DNA of 32,631 nucleotides from the NCBI GenBank assembly GCA_005882155.1, contig VBCQ01000161.1:1-32631 (forward strand), written 5' to 3'. This DNA is from Betaproteobacteria bacterium. Lineage in GTDB: Bacteria; Pseudomonadota; Gammaproteobacteria; Burkholderiales; Burkholderiaceae_C. Numbering within the stretch: the first letter of the stretch is position 1; the number at the start of each line of letters is the position of its first letter. The notes beneath the pieces are model-generated. The model saw only the letters and a program-made list of their open reading frames with translations, was not told the origin of the DNA and did not search any database. Positions 7,943 to 14,813 of the stretch are shown piece after piece. The translations under genes were made by a program, and so were the position numbers.

Positions 7943-10207
7943 TCAGCCGGCGCCGACGCAGTCGACGTAATAGCGCCGCGCGGCGCCCTCGCCTTCGTCT
8001 TCGACGAGGCCGTGCACGTCGGTGTCGAAGCCGGGGAATGCGGCGTTGAACTCGCGCGTGAAGCGCAGGAAGTCGACGATCTTGCGGTTGAAGCGCTCGC
8101 CCGGAATCAGCAGCGGGATCCCGGGCGGATACGGCGTCAGCAGTGCAGTCGTGATGCGTCCTTCGAGCTCGTCGATCGCCACCCGCTCGGTCTTGCGGTG
8201 TGCGATGTAGGAGAACGCGTCGCTCGGCTTCATCGCGGGCTGCAGATCGGACAGGTACATGTCGGTGGTCAGCCGTGCGATGTCGCCCTTCGCGTACATC
8301 GCGTGGATGCTCTGGCACAGATCGCGCAAGCCCATTCGTTCATAGCGCGGGTACGCGGCGACGAATTCGGGCAGCACGCGGCCCATCAGCGCATTGCGGT
8401 CGTAGTCGTCCTTGAACTGCTGCAGCGCGGTCAGGAGCGTATTCCAGCGGCCCTTGGTGATGCCGATCGTGAACATGATGAAAAACGAGTAGAGACCGGT
8501 CTTCTCGACCACCACGCCGTGCTCGGCCAGGTACTTCGTGACGATGCTCGCCGGGATGCCGGTCTTGCCGAACTTGCCCGACATGTCGAGACCCGGTGTG
8601 ATGATCGTGCTCTTGATCGGGTCGAGCAGGTTGAAGCCCTCGGCGAGCTCGCCGAAGCCGTGCCACTTCTCGCCCGCCTTGAGCACCCAGTCGCCGCTCT
8701 TGCCGATGCCTTCGGCGGCGAGCTTCTCCGGGCCCCAGACGGTGAACCACCAGTCGCGGCCGAACTCCTTGTCGACCTTGCGCATCGCACGGCGAAAGTC
8801 GAGTGACTCGAGAATGCTTTCCTCCACCAGCGCCGGGCCGCCGGGCGCTTCCATCATCGCCGCTGCGACGTCGCACGACGCGATGATCGCGTACTGCGGG
8901 CTCGTCGACGTGTGCATCAGGTAGGCCTCGTTGAAGAGATGCCGGTCGAGCTTGCGCTCCTGCGCATCCTGCACCAGCACCTGCGATGCCTGGCTGATTC
9001 CGGCGAGCAGCTTGTGTGTCGACTGCGTTGCGAAAACGAGCTGATCTTTCGGCCGCGGCCGGGCGCGGCCCATCGAGTGGTACTCGCCGTAGAAGGTGTG
9101 GAAAGCGGCGTGCGGCAGCCAGGCTTCGTCGAAATGCAGCGTATCGATGTAGCCGTCGAGCGAGTGCTTGATCGTCTCGGTGTTGTAGAGCACGCCGTCG
9201 TAGGTGCTCTGCGTCAGCGTCAGGATGCGCGGCTTGACCTTGCTCGGGTCGACGTCCTTCAACAGCGGATTCGATGCGATCTTGCGGCGGATCGACTCGG
9301 GCGAGAACTCGGCCTGCGGGATCGGCCCGATGATGCCGTATTGATTGCGCGTCGGCGTCAAGAACACAGGCACAGCGCCGGTCATGATGATCGAGTGCAG
9401 GATCGACTTGTGGCAGTTGCGGTCGACGACGACGACGTCGCCGGGCGCCACCGAGTGGTGCCAGACCATCTTGTTCGACGTACTCGTTCCGTTGGTCACG
9501 AAGAAGCAGTGATCGGCGTTGAAAATGCGCGCCGCGTTGCGCTCGCTCGCCGCGACCGGCCCGGTGTGGTCGAGCAGCTGGCCGAGCTCTTCGACCGCGT
9601 TGCAGACGTCGGCGCGCAGCATGTTCTCGCCGAAGAACTGGTGGAACATCTGGCCGACCGGGCTCTTCAGAAACGCCACGCCGCCCGAATGCCCCGGGCA
9701 GTGCCATGAGTACGAGCCATCCTGCGCGTAGTCCATCAGCGCGGCGAAGAATGGCGGCGCAAGCGAGTCGAGGTAGCTCTTCGTTTCGCGAATGATGTGG
9801 CGCGCGACGAACTCCGGCGTGTCCTCGAACATGTGGATAAAGCCGTGCAGCTCGCGCAGGATGTCGTTCGGAATGTGCTGCGAAGTGCGCGTCTCGCCGT
9901 ACAGGTAGATCGGGATGTCGGCGTTCTTGAAGCGGATTTCCTTGATGAACTTTCGCAGGCTCAGCACCGCGGGGTCGAGCTCAGGGCCGGACGCGGTGAA
10001 CTCTTCGTCGTCGATCGACAAGATGAACGCGCCGGCACGGCTTTGCTGCTGCGCGAACTGCGACAGGTCGCCGTAGCTCGTCGCACCGAGCACTTCGAAG
10101 CCCTCTTTGACGATGGCATCGGCGAGCGCGCGGATGCCCAGGCCCGAGGTATTTTCCGAGCGGAAGTCCTCGTCGATGATGACGATCGGGAAACGAAAAC
10201 GCAGCAT
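7943..10207 (-). CDS. Orn/Lys/Arg decarboxylase (fold type I, PLP)
   Basis: The 754-residue protein has the architecture of the bacterial acid-inducible/biosynthetic basic amino acid decarboxylases (AdiA, LdcI, SpeF group). It has a response-regulator-like wing domain (1-130), a PLP-binding core with SYSWHCPGHSGG (166-177), HFDEAW (Asp360, facing the PLP nitrogen) and STHKLL (Lys399, Schiff base), and a C-terminal domain with PYPPGIPLLIPGE. The reaction is decarboxylation of arginine, lysine or ornithine to the corresponding amine; the sequence alone does not settle the substrate. Length matches AdiA (about 755). No antiporter gene is adjacent, so a role in acid resistance is unproven. The start at 10207 is the first Met giving a normal wing domain; the ribosome site is weak. 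Its stop abuts the stop of the MalS-like gene with no spacer. Confidence 0.9.
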   Translation of the reverse strand: MLRFRFPIVIIDEDFRSENTSGLGIRALADAIVKEGFEVLGATSYGDLSQFAQQQSRAGAFILSIDDEEFTASGPELDPAVLSLRKFIKEIRFKNADIPIYLYGETRTSQHIPNDILRELHGFIHMFEDTPEFVARHIIRETKSYLDSLAPPFFAALMDYAQDGSYSWHCPGHSGGVAFLKSPVGQMFHQFFGENMLRADVCNAVEELGQLLDHTGPVAASERNAARIFNADHCFFVTNGTSTSNKMVWHHSVAPGDVVVVDRNCHKSILHSIIMTGAVPVFLTPTRNQYGIIGPIPQAEFSPESIRRKIASNPLLKDVDPSKVKPRILTLTQSTYDGVLYNTETIKHSLDGYIDTLHFDEAWLPHAAFHTFYGEYHSMGRARPRPKDQLVFATQSTHKLLAGISQASQVLVQDAQERKLDRHLFNEAYLMHTSTSPQYAIIASCDVAAAMMEAPGGPALVEESILESLDFRRAMRKVDKEFGRDWWFTVWGPEKLAAEGIGKSGDWVLKAGEKWHGFGELAEGFNLLDPIKSTIITPGLDMSGKFGKTGIPASIVTKYLAEHGVVVEKTGLYSFFIMFTIGITKGRWNTLLTALQQFKDDYDRNALMGRVLPEFVAAYPRYERMGLRDLCQSIHAMYAKGDIARLTTDMYLSDLQPAMKPSDAFSYIAHRKTERVAIDELEGRITTALLTPYPPGIPLLIPGERFNRKIVDFLRFTREFNAAFPGFDTDVHGLVEDEGEGAARRYYVDCVGAG

Positions 10208-10241
10208 GGCAGCTCGCAGGTGACGCAGTGAGAAAGCGCGA

Positions 10242-10287
10242 AGTGTAGGACTGTTCGAGCGCGGCGCTCGGCGAGCGCGCCTACACT
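10242..10287. promoter_or_regulatory. Inverted repeat in the divergent decarboxylase/nfeD promoter region
   Basis: AGTGTAGG (10242-10249) and CCTACACT (10280-10287) form an inverted repeat. Each arm also provides a TACACT that could be the outward-facing -10 of the flanking gene. Between them sits a perfect palindrome, GAGCGC-G-GCGCTC (10257-10269). No good -35 boxes are visible. It could be an operator for one or both genes; this is a suggestion only. Confidence 0.3.
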
Positions 10288-10329
10288 CGCGATCCACACA
10301 GGTGACGGCAGCGCCGCCAAGGAGTTCGA

Positions 10330-10770
10330 ATGGATTTTCCCGCCTCGTCGTTCTGGTGGGTCGCAGCAGGAATCGCCGTCGCGGCCGAGCTGGCCACCGG
10401 CACGTTCTACCTCTTGATGATGGCACTCGGCCTCGCGGCCGCGGCGATCGGCGCACATCTGGGGCTGTCGGGCACGGGGCAGACCATCGTCGGCGCGCTC
10501 GTCGGCGGCGGCGCGACCGCGCTGTGGCATGTCAAGCGCGCTCGCGAGCCGCACGCGGCACCGCCGAGCGAGAACCGCGACGTCAACCTCGACATCGGCG
10601 AGCGGGTCAACGTCGTCGCCTGGAGACCCGATCGAACAGCCCGCGTGCTGTACCGCGGCAGCGCCTGGACCGCGCGCTTGCAGCCGGGCGCGCAGGCGGT
10701 TGCGGGCGAGCATGTGGTGACGGCGGTCGAAGGCAACTGGCTGGTGCTCGCGCCCGCATCGCCGCGCTGA
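10330..10770 (+). CDS. NfeD-family membrane protein
   Basis: The 146-residue protein has N-terminal hydrophobic segments (about 8-28 and 30-55, Gly/Ala-rich) followed after a short basic stretch by an OB-fold C-terminal domain (about 85-145: GERVNVVAWRPD, RVLYRGSAWTARL, VEGNWLVLAP). This is the short NfeD form (YbbJ type), which partners SPFH/stomatin proteins encoded next to it and is linked to membrane microdomain or quality-control functions. An AAGGAG ribosome site precedes the ATG. The SPFH partner starts 28 bases downstream, so the two genes probably form one operon. Confidence 0.85.
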   Translation: MDFPASSFWWVAAGIAVAAELATGTFYLLMMALGLAAAAIGAHLGLSGTGQTIVGALVGGGATALWHVKRAREPHAAPPSENRDVNLDIGERVNVVAWRPDRTARVLYRGSAWTARLQPGAQAVAGEHVVTAVEGNWLVLAPASPR

Positions 10771-10798
10771 CAACAATCAAGACAGGAAGCAACACGTC

Positions 10799-11716
10799 AT
10801 GGCAATCGCACTCGTTCTCGCGGTCATCGTCGCCATCTTCATCGTCCGCACGTTGCGCATCGTGCCGCAGCAGCATGAGTGGGTCGTCGAGCGGCTCGGC
10901 AAGTTCGACCGCACGCTGACCCCGGGGCTGAACTTCGTCGTGCCCTTCATCGAGCGCGTGGCGTACAAGCACTCGCTGAAGGAAGTGCCGCTCGACGTGC
11001 CGAGTCAGGTCTGCATCACCAAGGACAACACCCAGCTGCAGGTCGACGGCATCATCTACTTCCAGGTCACCGACCCGATGCGCGCGAGCTACGGCTCGAG
11101 CAACTACGTCTTCGCGATCACCCAGCTCGCGCAGACGCTGCTGCGCTCGGTGATCGGCAAGATGGAACTCGACAAGACCTTCGAAGAGCGCGACTCGATC
11201 AACGCGTCGGTTGTCAATGCTCTGGACGAGGCGGCGATGAACTGGGGCGTGAAGGTGCTGCGCTACGAGATCAAGGACCTCACGCCGCCGGCCGAAATCC
11301 TGCGCGCGATGCAGGCGCAGATCACCGCCGAGCGCGAGAAGCGCGCGCTGATCGCCGCATCGGAAGGCCGGCGTCAGGAACAGATCAACATCGCCACCGG
11401 CGAACGCGAGGCCTTCATCGCGCGCTCCGAAGGCGCCAAGCAGGCCGAGATCAACAAGGCACAAGGCGAGGCCGCGGCGATCACCGCAGTGGCCGACGCG
11501 ACGGCCGGCGCGATCCGCATGATCGCCGAGGCGATCCGCTCGCCCGGCGGTGAGCAAGCGGTGCAGCTCAAAGTCGCCGAGCGAGCCGTCGACGCGTACT
11601 CGCATCTCGCGCAGAAGAACAACACGATGATCGTGCCCGGCAACATGTCCGAAGTCTCTGCGCTGATCGCCACTGCGATGGCCTTGATGAAGGCCAAAGC
11701 ACCCGGGTCGCCGTGA
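10799..11716 (+). CDS. SPFH/stomatin-family membrane protein (QmcA-like)
   Basis: The 305-residue protein has one N-terminal membrane anchor (residues 2-18), an SPFH/band-7 domain (about 20-190: VPQQHEWVVERLGKF, TPGLNFVVPFIERV, DNTQLQVDGIIYFQVTD, RSVIGKMELDKTFEERD) and an Ala/Glu-rich coiled coil (about 190-260) ending with a small C-terminal domain. It resembles E. coli QmcA and slipins, which oligomerise into membrane-associated cages and act with NfeD proteins and membrane proteases such as FtsH. An AGGAAG site precedes the ATG. It is the last gene before tRNA-Ser. Confidence 0.92.
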   Translation: MAIALVLAVIVAIFIVRTLRIVPQQHEWVVERLGKFDRTLTPGLNFVVPFIERVAYKHSLKEVPLDVPSQVCITKDNTQLQVDGIIYFQVTDPMRASYGSSNYVFAITQLAQTLLRSVIGKMELDKTFEERDSINASVVNALDEAAMNWGVKVLRYEIKDLTPPAEILRAMQAQITAEREKRALIAASEGRRQEQINIATGEREAFIARSEGAKQAEINKAQGEAAAITAVADATAGAIRMIAEAIRSPGGEQAVQLKVAERAVDAYSHLAQKNNTMIVPGNMSEVSALIATAMALMKAKAPGSP

Positions 11717-11728
11717 AATCTCGTGGGC

Positions 11729-11734
11729 TAAAAT
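11729..11734 (+). promoter_or_regulatory. Possible -10 box of the tRNA-Ser promoter
   Basis: TAAAAT lies 12 bases before the tRNA 5' end, preceded by TGGGC. No recognisable -35 is present 16-18 bases upstream. The position fits a short tRNA leader. Confidence 0.35.
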
Positions 11735-11745
11735 CGTCCGCTGCT

Positions 11746-11836
11746 GGAGAGATGGATGAGCGGTTTAAGTCGCACGCCTGGAAAGCGTGTGGGGGTTAAT
11801 AGCCCCCCGCGGGTTCGAATCCCGCTCTCTCCGCCA
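11746..11836 (+). tRNA. tRNA-Ser (anticodon GGA)
   Basis: This 91-base tRNA has a 7-bp acceptor stem (GGAGAGA with TCTCTCC), a discriminator G and an encoded CCA (11834-11836). The anticodon stem CACGC/GCGTG encloses the loop CTGGAAA with anticodon GGA (11780-11782), which reads UCC and UCU. The long variable arm (GGGGG/CCCCC region near 11790-11808) is typical of class II serine tRNAs. The T arm carries GGTTCGAAT. The last 16 bases take part in a large inverted repeat and are copied 179 bases downstream. Confidence 0.95.
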
Positions 11837-11885
11837 GTGAATACGCCACCCTCGAGGTGGCGTATTCACTGGCGGAGAGAGCGGG
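11821..11885. repeat. Perfect 30-bp inverted repeat that includes the tRNA-Ser 3' end
   Basis: The left arm, 11821-11850, consists of the last 16 bases of the tRNA plus 14 downstream bases ending in ACGCCACC. The right arm, 11856-11885, is its exact reverse complement; the loop is CTCGA. The inner stem resembles a terminator, but no T-run follows. A transcript reading past the tRNA could pair its T-arm/acceptor sequence with the downstream arm. Confidence 0.9.
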
Positions 11886-11911
11886 TAAGAAGAGTCCGCT
11901 TCGGGTTCGCT

Positions 11912-11989
11912 CAGTGACAGTCCAGTGGACTGTCACTGGACGCGCCAACGGCGCGGGCCCGAAGGGCCGAGGGATCGGCCTGAGCCGAT
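11912..11989. repeat. Run of four further palindromes
   Basis: Consecutive palindromes lie between the two tRNA 3'-end copies: 11912-11938 (13-bp arms around one G, with CAGTGACAGTCCA on the left), 11941-11955 (CGCGCC AAC GGCGCG), 11956-11968 (GGCCC GAA GGGCC) and 11974-11989 (ATCGGC CTGA GCCGAT). No coding potential is seen here. Confidence 0.8.
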
Positions 11990-11996
11990 ACCGAGC

Positions 11997-12056
11997 AATC
12001 CCGCTCTCTCCGCCAGCGAAAACGCCACCTAAAGGGTGGCGTTTTCGCTGGCGGAG
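11997..12056. repeat. Copy of the tRNA-Ser 3' end with a 22-bp hairpin
   Basis: Bases 11997-12029 repeat 11818-11850 with two mismatches in 33, so the tRNA T-arm/acceptor end and CCA are duplicated without the rest of a tRNA. Bases 12008-12029 and 12035-12056 form perfect 22-bp arms around TAAAG. The stem again contains ACGCCACC/GGTGGCGT. It may be a recombination or integration scar, or a repeat element that recruits tRNA ends. No integrase gene is nearby. Confidence 0.85.
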
Positions 12057-12058
12057 CG

Positions 12059-12078
12059 TATAAAGACAACAGATCTGT
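12059..12078 (+). promoter_or_regulatory. Possible -10 box and palindrome upstream of the 76-residue gene
   Basis: TATAAA at 12059-12064 could be a -10 box, but no -35 is recognisable. The perfect palindrome ACAGATCTGT (12069-12078) lies where transcription would start and could be an operator. Confidence 0.3.
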
Positions 12079-12095
12079 CGCCGAGGAGGTTTCTC

Positions 12096-12326
12096 GTGGC
12101 AACCGTTCTGTTCAGGTACATCACCGGAGAAGACCCGACGCGCAAGGCGAACGGCGTTGCAACGACAGCAGGCGCACCGGCCAACGACGCCGACGCGCAA
12201 AGCAACGTCAAGATCGACCGCTGGTGGCGCGAATCGTCTTACGAGTTGAGCCATGGTCTGGACGTCGAGGAAGACGTATCGGACACGGTGCCCGGCGATC
12301 TGCTGGACGAGTTGTTCAAGCGATAA
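12096..12326 (+). CDS. Small acidic hypothetical protein (76 aa)
   Basis: I do not recognise this family. The start is a GTG at 12096 preceded by GAGGAGGT at 12083-12090 with five bases between, one of the best ribosome sites in the window. The 76-residue product begins MATVLFRYITGEDPTRK, has a polar Ala/Asn-rich middle, then a motif-like RWWRESSYELSHGLDV near residues 42-57 and an acidic C-terminus (PGDLLDELFKR). It has no membrane segment or signal peptide. A terminator follows immediately. An in-frame ATG at 12036 would start inside the repeat hairpin and read tRNA-derived sequence, so it is rejected as the start. The gene is probably real and soluble; function unknown. Confidence 0.7.
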   Translation: MATVLFRYITGEDPTRKANGVATTAGAPANDADAQSNVKIDRWWRESSYELSHGLDVEEDVSDTVPGDLLDELFKR

Positions 12327-12331
12327 CCAAG

Positions 12332-12360
12332 ACGCCACCGTCGCGGTGGCGTTTCTGTTG
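12332..12360 (+). terminator. Rho-independent terminator after the 76-residue gene
   Basis: ACGCCACCG (12332-12340) pairs with CGGTGGCGT (12344-12352) around TCG, followed by TTCTGTTG. The stem core is the same ACGCCACC/GGTGGCGT found in both tRNA-associated hairpins. Confidence 0.75.
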
Positions 12361-12375
12361 AACGCGAGAACCGCG

Positions 12376-12615
12376 CTATCCGTGAAGCAAGCGCGCCAGT
12401 GCTTGCACCCCGACTCCTGCGAGCGCCAAGAAGAACCCGAGCGGCAGCACGATCTTGACTGCGAAGCCCCCCGCGCGCGAACGAGTTCGACGCACCGGTT
12501 CGGTCGTCGCTTCGTCTTCGCTGAGCAGCGAAGCACAGCTCGTCGACGGCCACTCGCTCGAATGAACGGTACGGCGCTCGCGCTCCCAGTTGAAGTGACT
12601 CTCTTGTTTTCGCAT
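12376..12615 (-). CDS. Small tail-anchored hypothetical protein (79 aa)
   Basis: I do not recognise this protein. From the ATG at 12615 the frame encodes 79 residues: a polar charged N-terminal part (MRKQESHFNWERERRTV, then SLLSEDEATTEPVRRTRSR) and a single hydrophobic C-terminal segment (about 52-76, FAVKIVLPLGFFLALAGVG) flanked by basic residues. That is the layout of a small inner-membrane protein. No good Shine-Dalgarno is visible and the frame is open further upstream to 12780, so the start is uncertain. It converges with the 76-residue gene across the terminator at 12332-12360. Confidence 0.45.
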   Translation of the reverse strand: MRKQESHFNWERERRTVHSSEWPSTSCASLLSEDEATTEPVRRTRSRAGGFAVKIVLPLGFFLALAGVGVQALARLLHG

Positions 12616-12809
12616 GCGGCGATTTTCGGTGGCGGTCCGCTCGGCAGATAGCCCGTGAGTCGGGGGGCGAGCGTGAATTCTTCGGCTGAAATGGCGCTCG
12701 CTTGCTCGGCTCGATCGGCATCGCATCAGCGACACTGGTTGCTCCGAATCGACCCCCTCATGCGAGCCGCCCCATGTCATTCGCTACATCGATTTTTCGC
12801 GGACACCCA

Positions 12810-12974
12810 ATGCGCCTGTACCTGCTGGGTCATGCATTGATTCTGCTCGGCGCCTGGCTGATGGACGTGACCTCGTCGATGATCCCGATGGCGCTGGCCG
12901 CATCGGCCGCGTTGATGTTGACGCTCCCCTTGCTGCGCCAGCTCGGCGCACGCTTCGTCGGCAAGAGAAAATAA
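12810..12974 (+). CDS. Small membrane protein (54 aa)
   Basis: Unrecognised. From the ATG at 12810 the 54-residue product has two hydrophobic segments (about 3-18, LYLLGHALILLGAW, and 24-43, MIPMALAASAALMLTLP) and a basic end (RFVGKRK). G/C-rich third codon positions support coding. An upstream ATG at 12774 would add 12 residues; neither start has a clear ribosome site. The stop lies at the edge of the livK terminator. The 194 bases before it (12616-12809) show no other feature. Confidence 0.5.
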   Translation: MRLYLLGHALILLGAWLMDVTSSMIPMALAASAALMLTLPLLRQLGARFVGKRK

Positions 12975-12998
12975 AAAGAAGGGGCGCCGAAGCGCCCC
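12971..12998 (-). terminator. Rho-independent terminator of the LivK-type gene
   Basis: GGGGCGC (12981-12987) and GCGCCCC (12992-12998) pair around a four-base loop. On the minus strand the hairpin is followed by TTCTTTTTATTTTC, so it terminates the gene ending at 13022. Confidence 0.85.
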
Positions 12999-13021
12999 GC
13001 CTTCCGTCCGGGCGATAGCCG

Positions 13022-14152
13022 TTAATTCAATGGGACTTTCTTGCCGTCCTTGTACACATACAAGGTCATCGACGGATTCTTCAGCTCGCCGTCGTTGTCG
13101 AAGGCGATCTTCGCGGTGACGCCCTGGTAGTCGGTCTTCGCGAGGAACGGCATGTACACCTTCGGGTCGGCTGAGCCGGCCTTCACCATCGCGTTGGCCA
13201 GCACCATCGTCGCGTCATAGGTGTACGGCGAATAGACCTGGAACTGCTTCGGATACTTGGCGTCGTAGCGCGCTTTCCACGCCGTGCCGCCAGGCATCTT
13301 CGCGAGCGAGCTGCCGCCCTCTGCGCAGACCACGTTGCCAAGCGTCTTCGCACCACCCGACAGCTCGATAACCTTGTCGGTACAGATGCCGTCGCCGCCG
13401 AAGTACTTCACGTTGGACAGCCCCAGCTGCTCCATCTGGCGCAGCATCGGGCCGGCTTGCGGGTCCATGCCGCCGAAGAAGATCGCGTCCGGGCCCTTGC
13501 TCTTGATGGCCGTCAGGATGGCCATGAAGTCGGTGGCCTTGTCGGTCGTGTACTGCTCGTCGACGACTTGCATGCCCTTGGCCATCGCGGTCTTCTTGAA
13601 CACCTCGGCCACGCCCTGGCCGTAGGCGCTGCGGTCGTCGATGATCGCGACCTTCTTGAGCTTCAGGCCGTCAGCGGCATACAGCGCCAGACCGGCGCCC
13701 AGCGCGTTGTCGTTGGCCAGCAGCCGGAACGTGGTTTTGAAGCCTTGCTGGGTCAGCTTGGGGTTGGTCGCCGACGGCGTGATGTGGGGAATGCCGCAGT
13801 CGTTGTAGACCTTGGACGCCGGAATGGTGGTGCCCGAGTTCAGGTGGCCGACGACGCCGTTGACCTTGGCGTCGCACAGCTTTTGCGCTGCCGCGGTGCC
13901 TTGCTTGGGGTCGGCCGCATCGTCTTCAGCGACGAGCTCGAACTTCACTTTCTTGCCCCCGATGGTCACGCCCTTGGCATTCAGATCCTCGATGGCCATG
14001 CGTGCACCGTTCTCGTTGTCCTTGCCGTAGTGCGCTTGCGCACCCGAGACGGGACCGACGTGGCCGATGCGCACGACCATTTCTTGGGCCGACGCAGCGC
14101 CGGCGAACGCGACTGCCGCCGCGCACACCAACACATTCAGTTTGACTTGCAT
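13022..14152 (-). CDS. Branched-chain amino acid ABC transporter substrate-binding protein (LivJ/LivK type)
   Basis: This is a periplasmic type-I binding protein that delivers branched-chain or related amino acids to an ABC importer. The 376-residue precursor starts at 14152 behind GGAGG with seven bases of spacing. A Sec signal peptide (MQVKLNVLVCAAAVAFAGAASA, hydrophobic core about 6-18, predicted cut after Ala22) leads into the mature domain (VVRIGHVGPVSGAQAHYGKD). The KLCDA and NDCGIPH cysteines form the usual lobe-1 disulfide, and the family motifs LNSGTTIPAS, YGQGVAEVFKK, GGMDPQAGPM and YTYDATM are all present. No permease or ATPase genes are adjacent, so it is an orphan here and its transporter must lie elsewhere. 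The leader (14153-14215) is pyrimidine-rich on the mRNA strand with a small GTTGA/TCAAC hairpin; 14153-14331 holds no gene. Confidence 0.93.
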   Translation of the reverse strand: MQVKLNVLVCAAAVAFAGAASAQEMVVRIGHVGPVSGAQAHYGKDNENGARMAIEDLNAKGVTIGGKKVKFELVAEDDAADPKQGTAAAQKLCDAKVNGVVGHLNSGTTIPASKVYNDCGIPHITPSATNPKLTQQGFKTTFRLLANDNALGAGLALYAADGLKLKKVAIIDDRSAYGQGVAEVFKKTAMAKGMQVVDEQYTTDKATDFMAILTAIKSKGPDAIFFGGMDPQAGPMLRQMEQLGLSNVKYFGGDGICTDKVIELSGGAKTLGNVVCAEGGSSLAKMPGGTAWKARYDAKYPKQFQVYSPYTYDATMVLANAMVKAGSADPKVYMPFLAKTDYQGVTAKIAFDNDGELKNPSMTLYVYKDGKKVPLN

Positions 14153-14331
14153 GCATAACCTCCGATTCGGAATGTTGAGAGAGAAGAAGAGAGAGCGTTG
14201 AAGACTCAACGGGCGCCACCATACCCCAAATGAAACCCCTGCTCCATCGGGAATCCTCGGGTCGCGACAGCGTTTTCGCCGGCCAGTGGCGCCATGGATT
14301 TCCGGCGTCACCGTCCCCTGCAACGAACGGA

Positions 14332-14703
14332 CTAGCGTCTGCGATGACGGGACAATTCCTGGGCGACCGCTTGGACGACGACTTCGCGCATCGTCGATGC
14401 GAGCTCGGTGCGCAGCTCGCGCACCAGCGCGTCGGTCAGGCGCGCCAGCGCCGGGGTCACCGCCGCGCGCAAGCGCTGCTCGACGATGGCGTCGACTTGG
14501 CGCTGCAGGCCCAGCAGCACCCGCTGGGCGATCTGCTCTTCGTTGAGTTCCGGGACTGCGCGCTGGGCGGCCGGCGCCGCTGCCTCGGTCGCAGCCGCGG
14601 GCACTGGCGCCGGCTGACCGGCAGGCGCTTCAGGCGAGCCGACTTCCACCACTTCAGTCAGCGTCGGAACGCGCTTGGGCGGCCCCGGCCGATCCGTGCT
14701 CAC
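14332..14703 (-). CDS. Small Ala/Pro-rich hypothetical protein (DUF2486-like)
   Basis: The 123-residue product starts with GTG at 14703, seven bases after GGAGGT. It has a Pro-rich N-terminus with the motif VPTLTEVVEV (residues 12-21), an Ala/Pro low-complexity linker (about 28-52) and a C-terminal amphipathic helical part (about 55-118, NEEQIAQRVLLGLQRQVDAI and on) ending in SRHRRR. Its position after holC and the PTLTEVV motif recall the DUF2486 proteins of Burkholderia, a tentative match from memory. Function unknown. Its start overlaps the stop of the preceding mini-ORF by four bases (GTGA). The start codon and ribosome site lie in the edge of a 110-bp tandem repeat. Confidence 0.65.
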   Translation of the reverse strand: MSTDRPGPPKRVPTLTEVVEVGSPEAPAGQPAPVPAAATEAAAPAAQRAVPELNEEQIAQRVLLGLQRQVDAIVEQRLRAAVTPALARLTDALVRELRTELASTMREVVVQAVAQELSRHRRR

Positions 14704-14813
14704 GCGGTCACCTCCGATACGTCGCAGACCCATCGGCGGGCAGCGCAGTCGGTGCCCCGACCGCATTGCACTGGTCGATCCCCGTAAACGGGGCCCCTCG
14801 CCCTTCGCTTCAC
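14700..14813 (-). CDS. Mini-ORF 2 of the tandem repeat (37 aa)
   Basis: GTG at 14813 follows GGAGGTGACC and opens a 37-codon frame ending in TGA at 14702-14700, with the last four bases overlapping the GTG of the next gene. The peptide begins with the basic stretch MKRRARGPVYGDRP and ends VSEVTA. It differs from mini-ORF 1 at two residues (Ala15 to Val, Ser30 to Cys), both non-synonymous. Rare Arg codons (CGA, AGG) dominate its start. It is probably a by-product of the duplication that keeps translational coupling; a functional peptide is not shown. Confidence 0.35.
   Translation of the reverse strand: MKRRARGPVYGDRPVQCGRGTDCAARRWVCDVSEVTA

Noticed and set aside
11997-12016. A second serine tRNA
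   Set aside because: Only the T-arm/acceptor 3' portion with CCA is copied; no 5' acceptor, D arm or anticodon arm is present.
11746-12060. An integrated genomic island bounded by tRNA att sites
   Set aside because: The tRNA-end repeats are only 179 bp apart and no integrase or cargo lies between or next to them; at most a scar.
11796-12536. Minus-strand frame running through tRNA-Ser and the hairpin array
   Set aside because: Its product is translated tRNA and palindrome sequence (SLAERAGFEPA type), a familiar annotation artefact.
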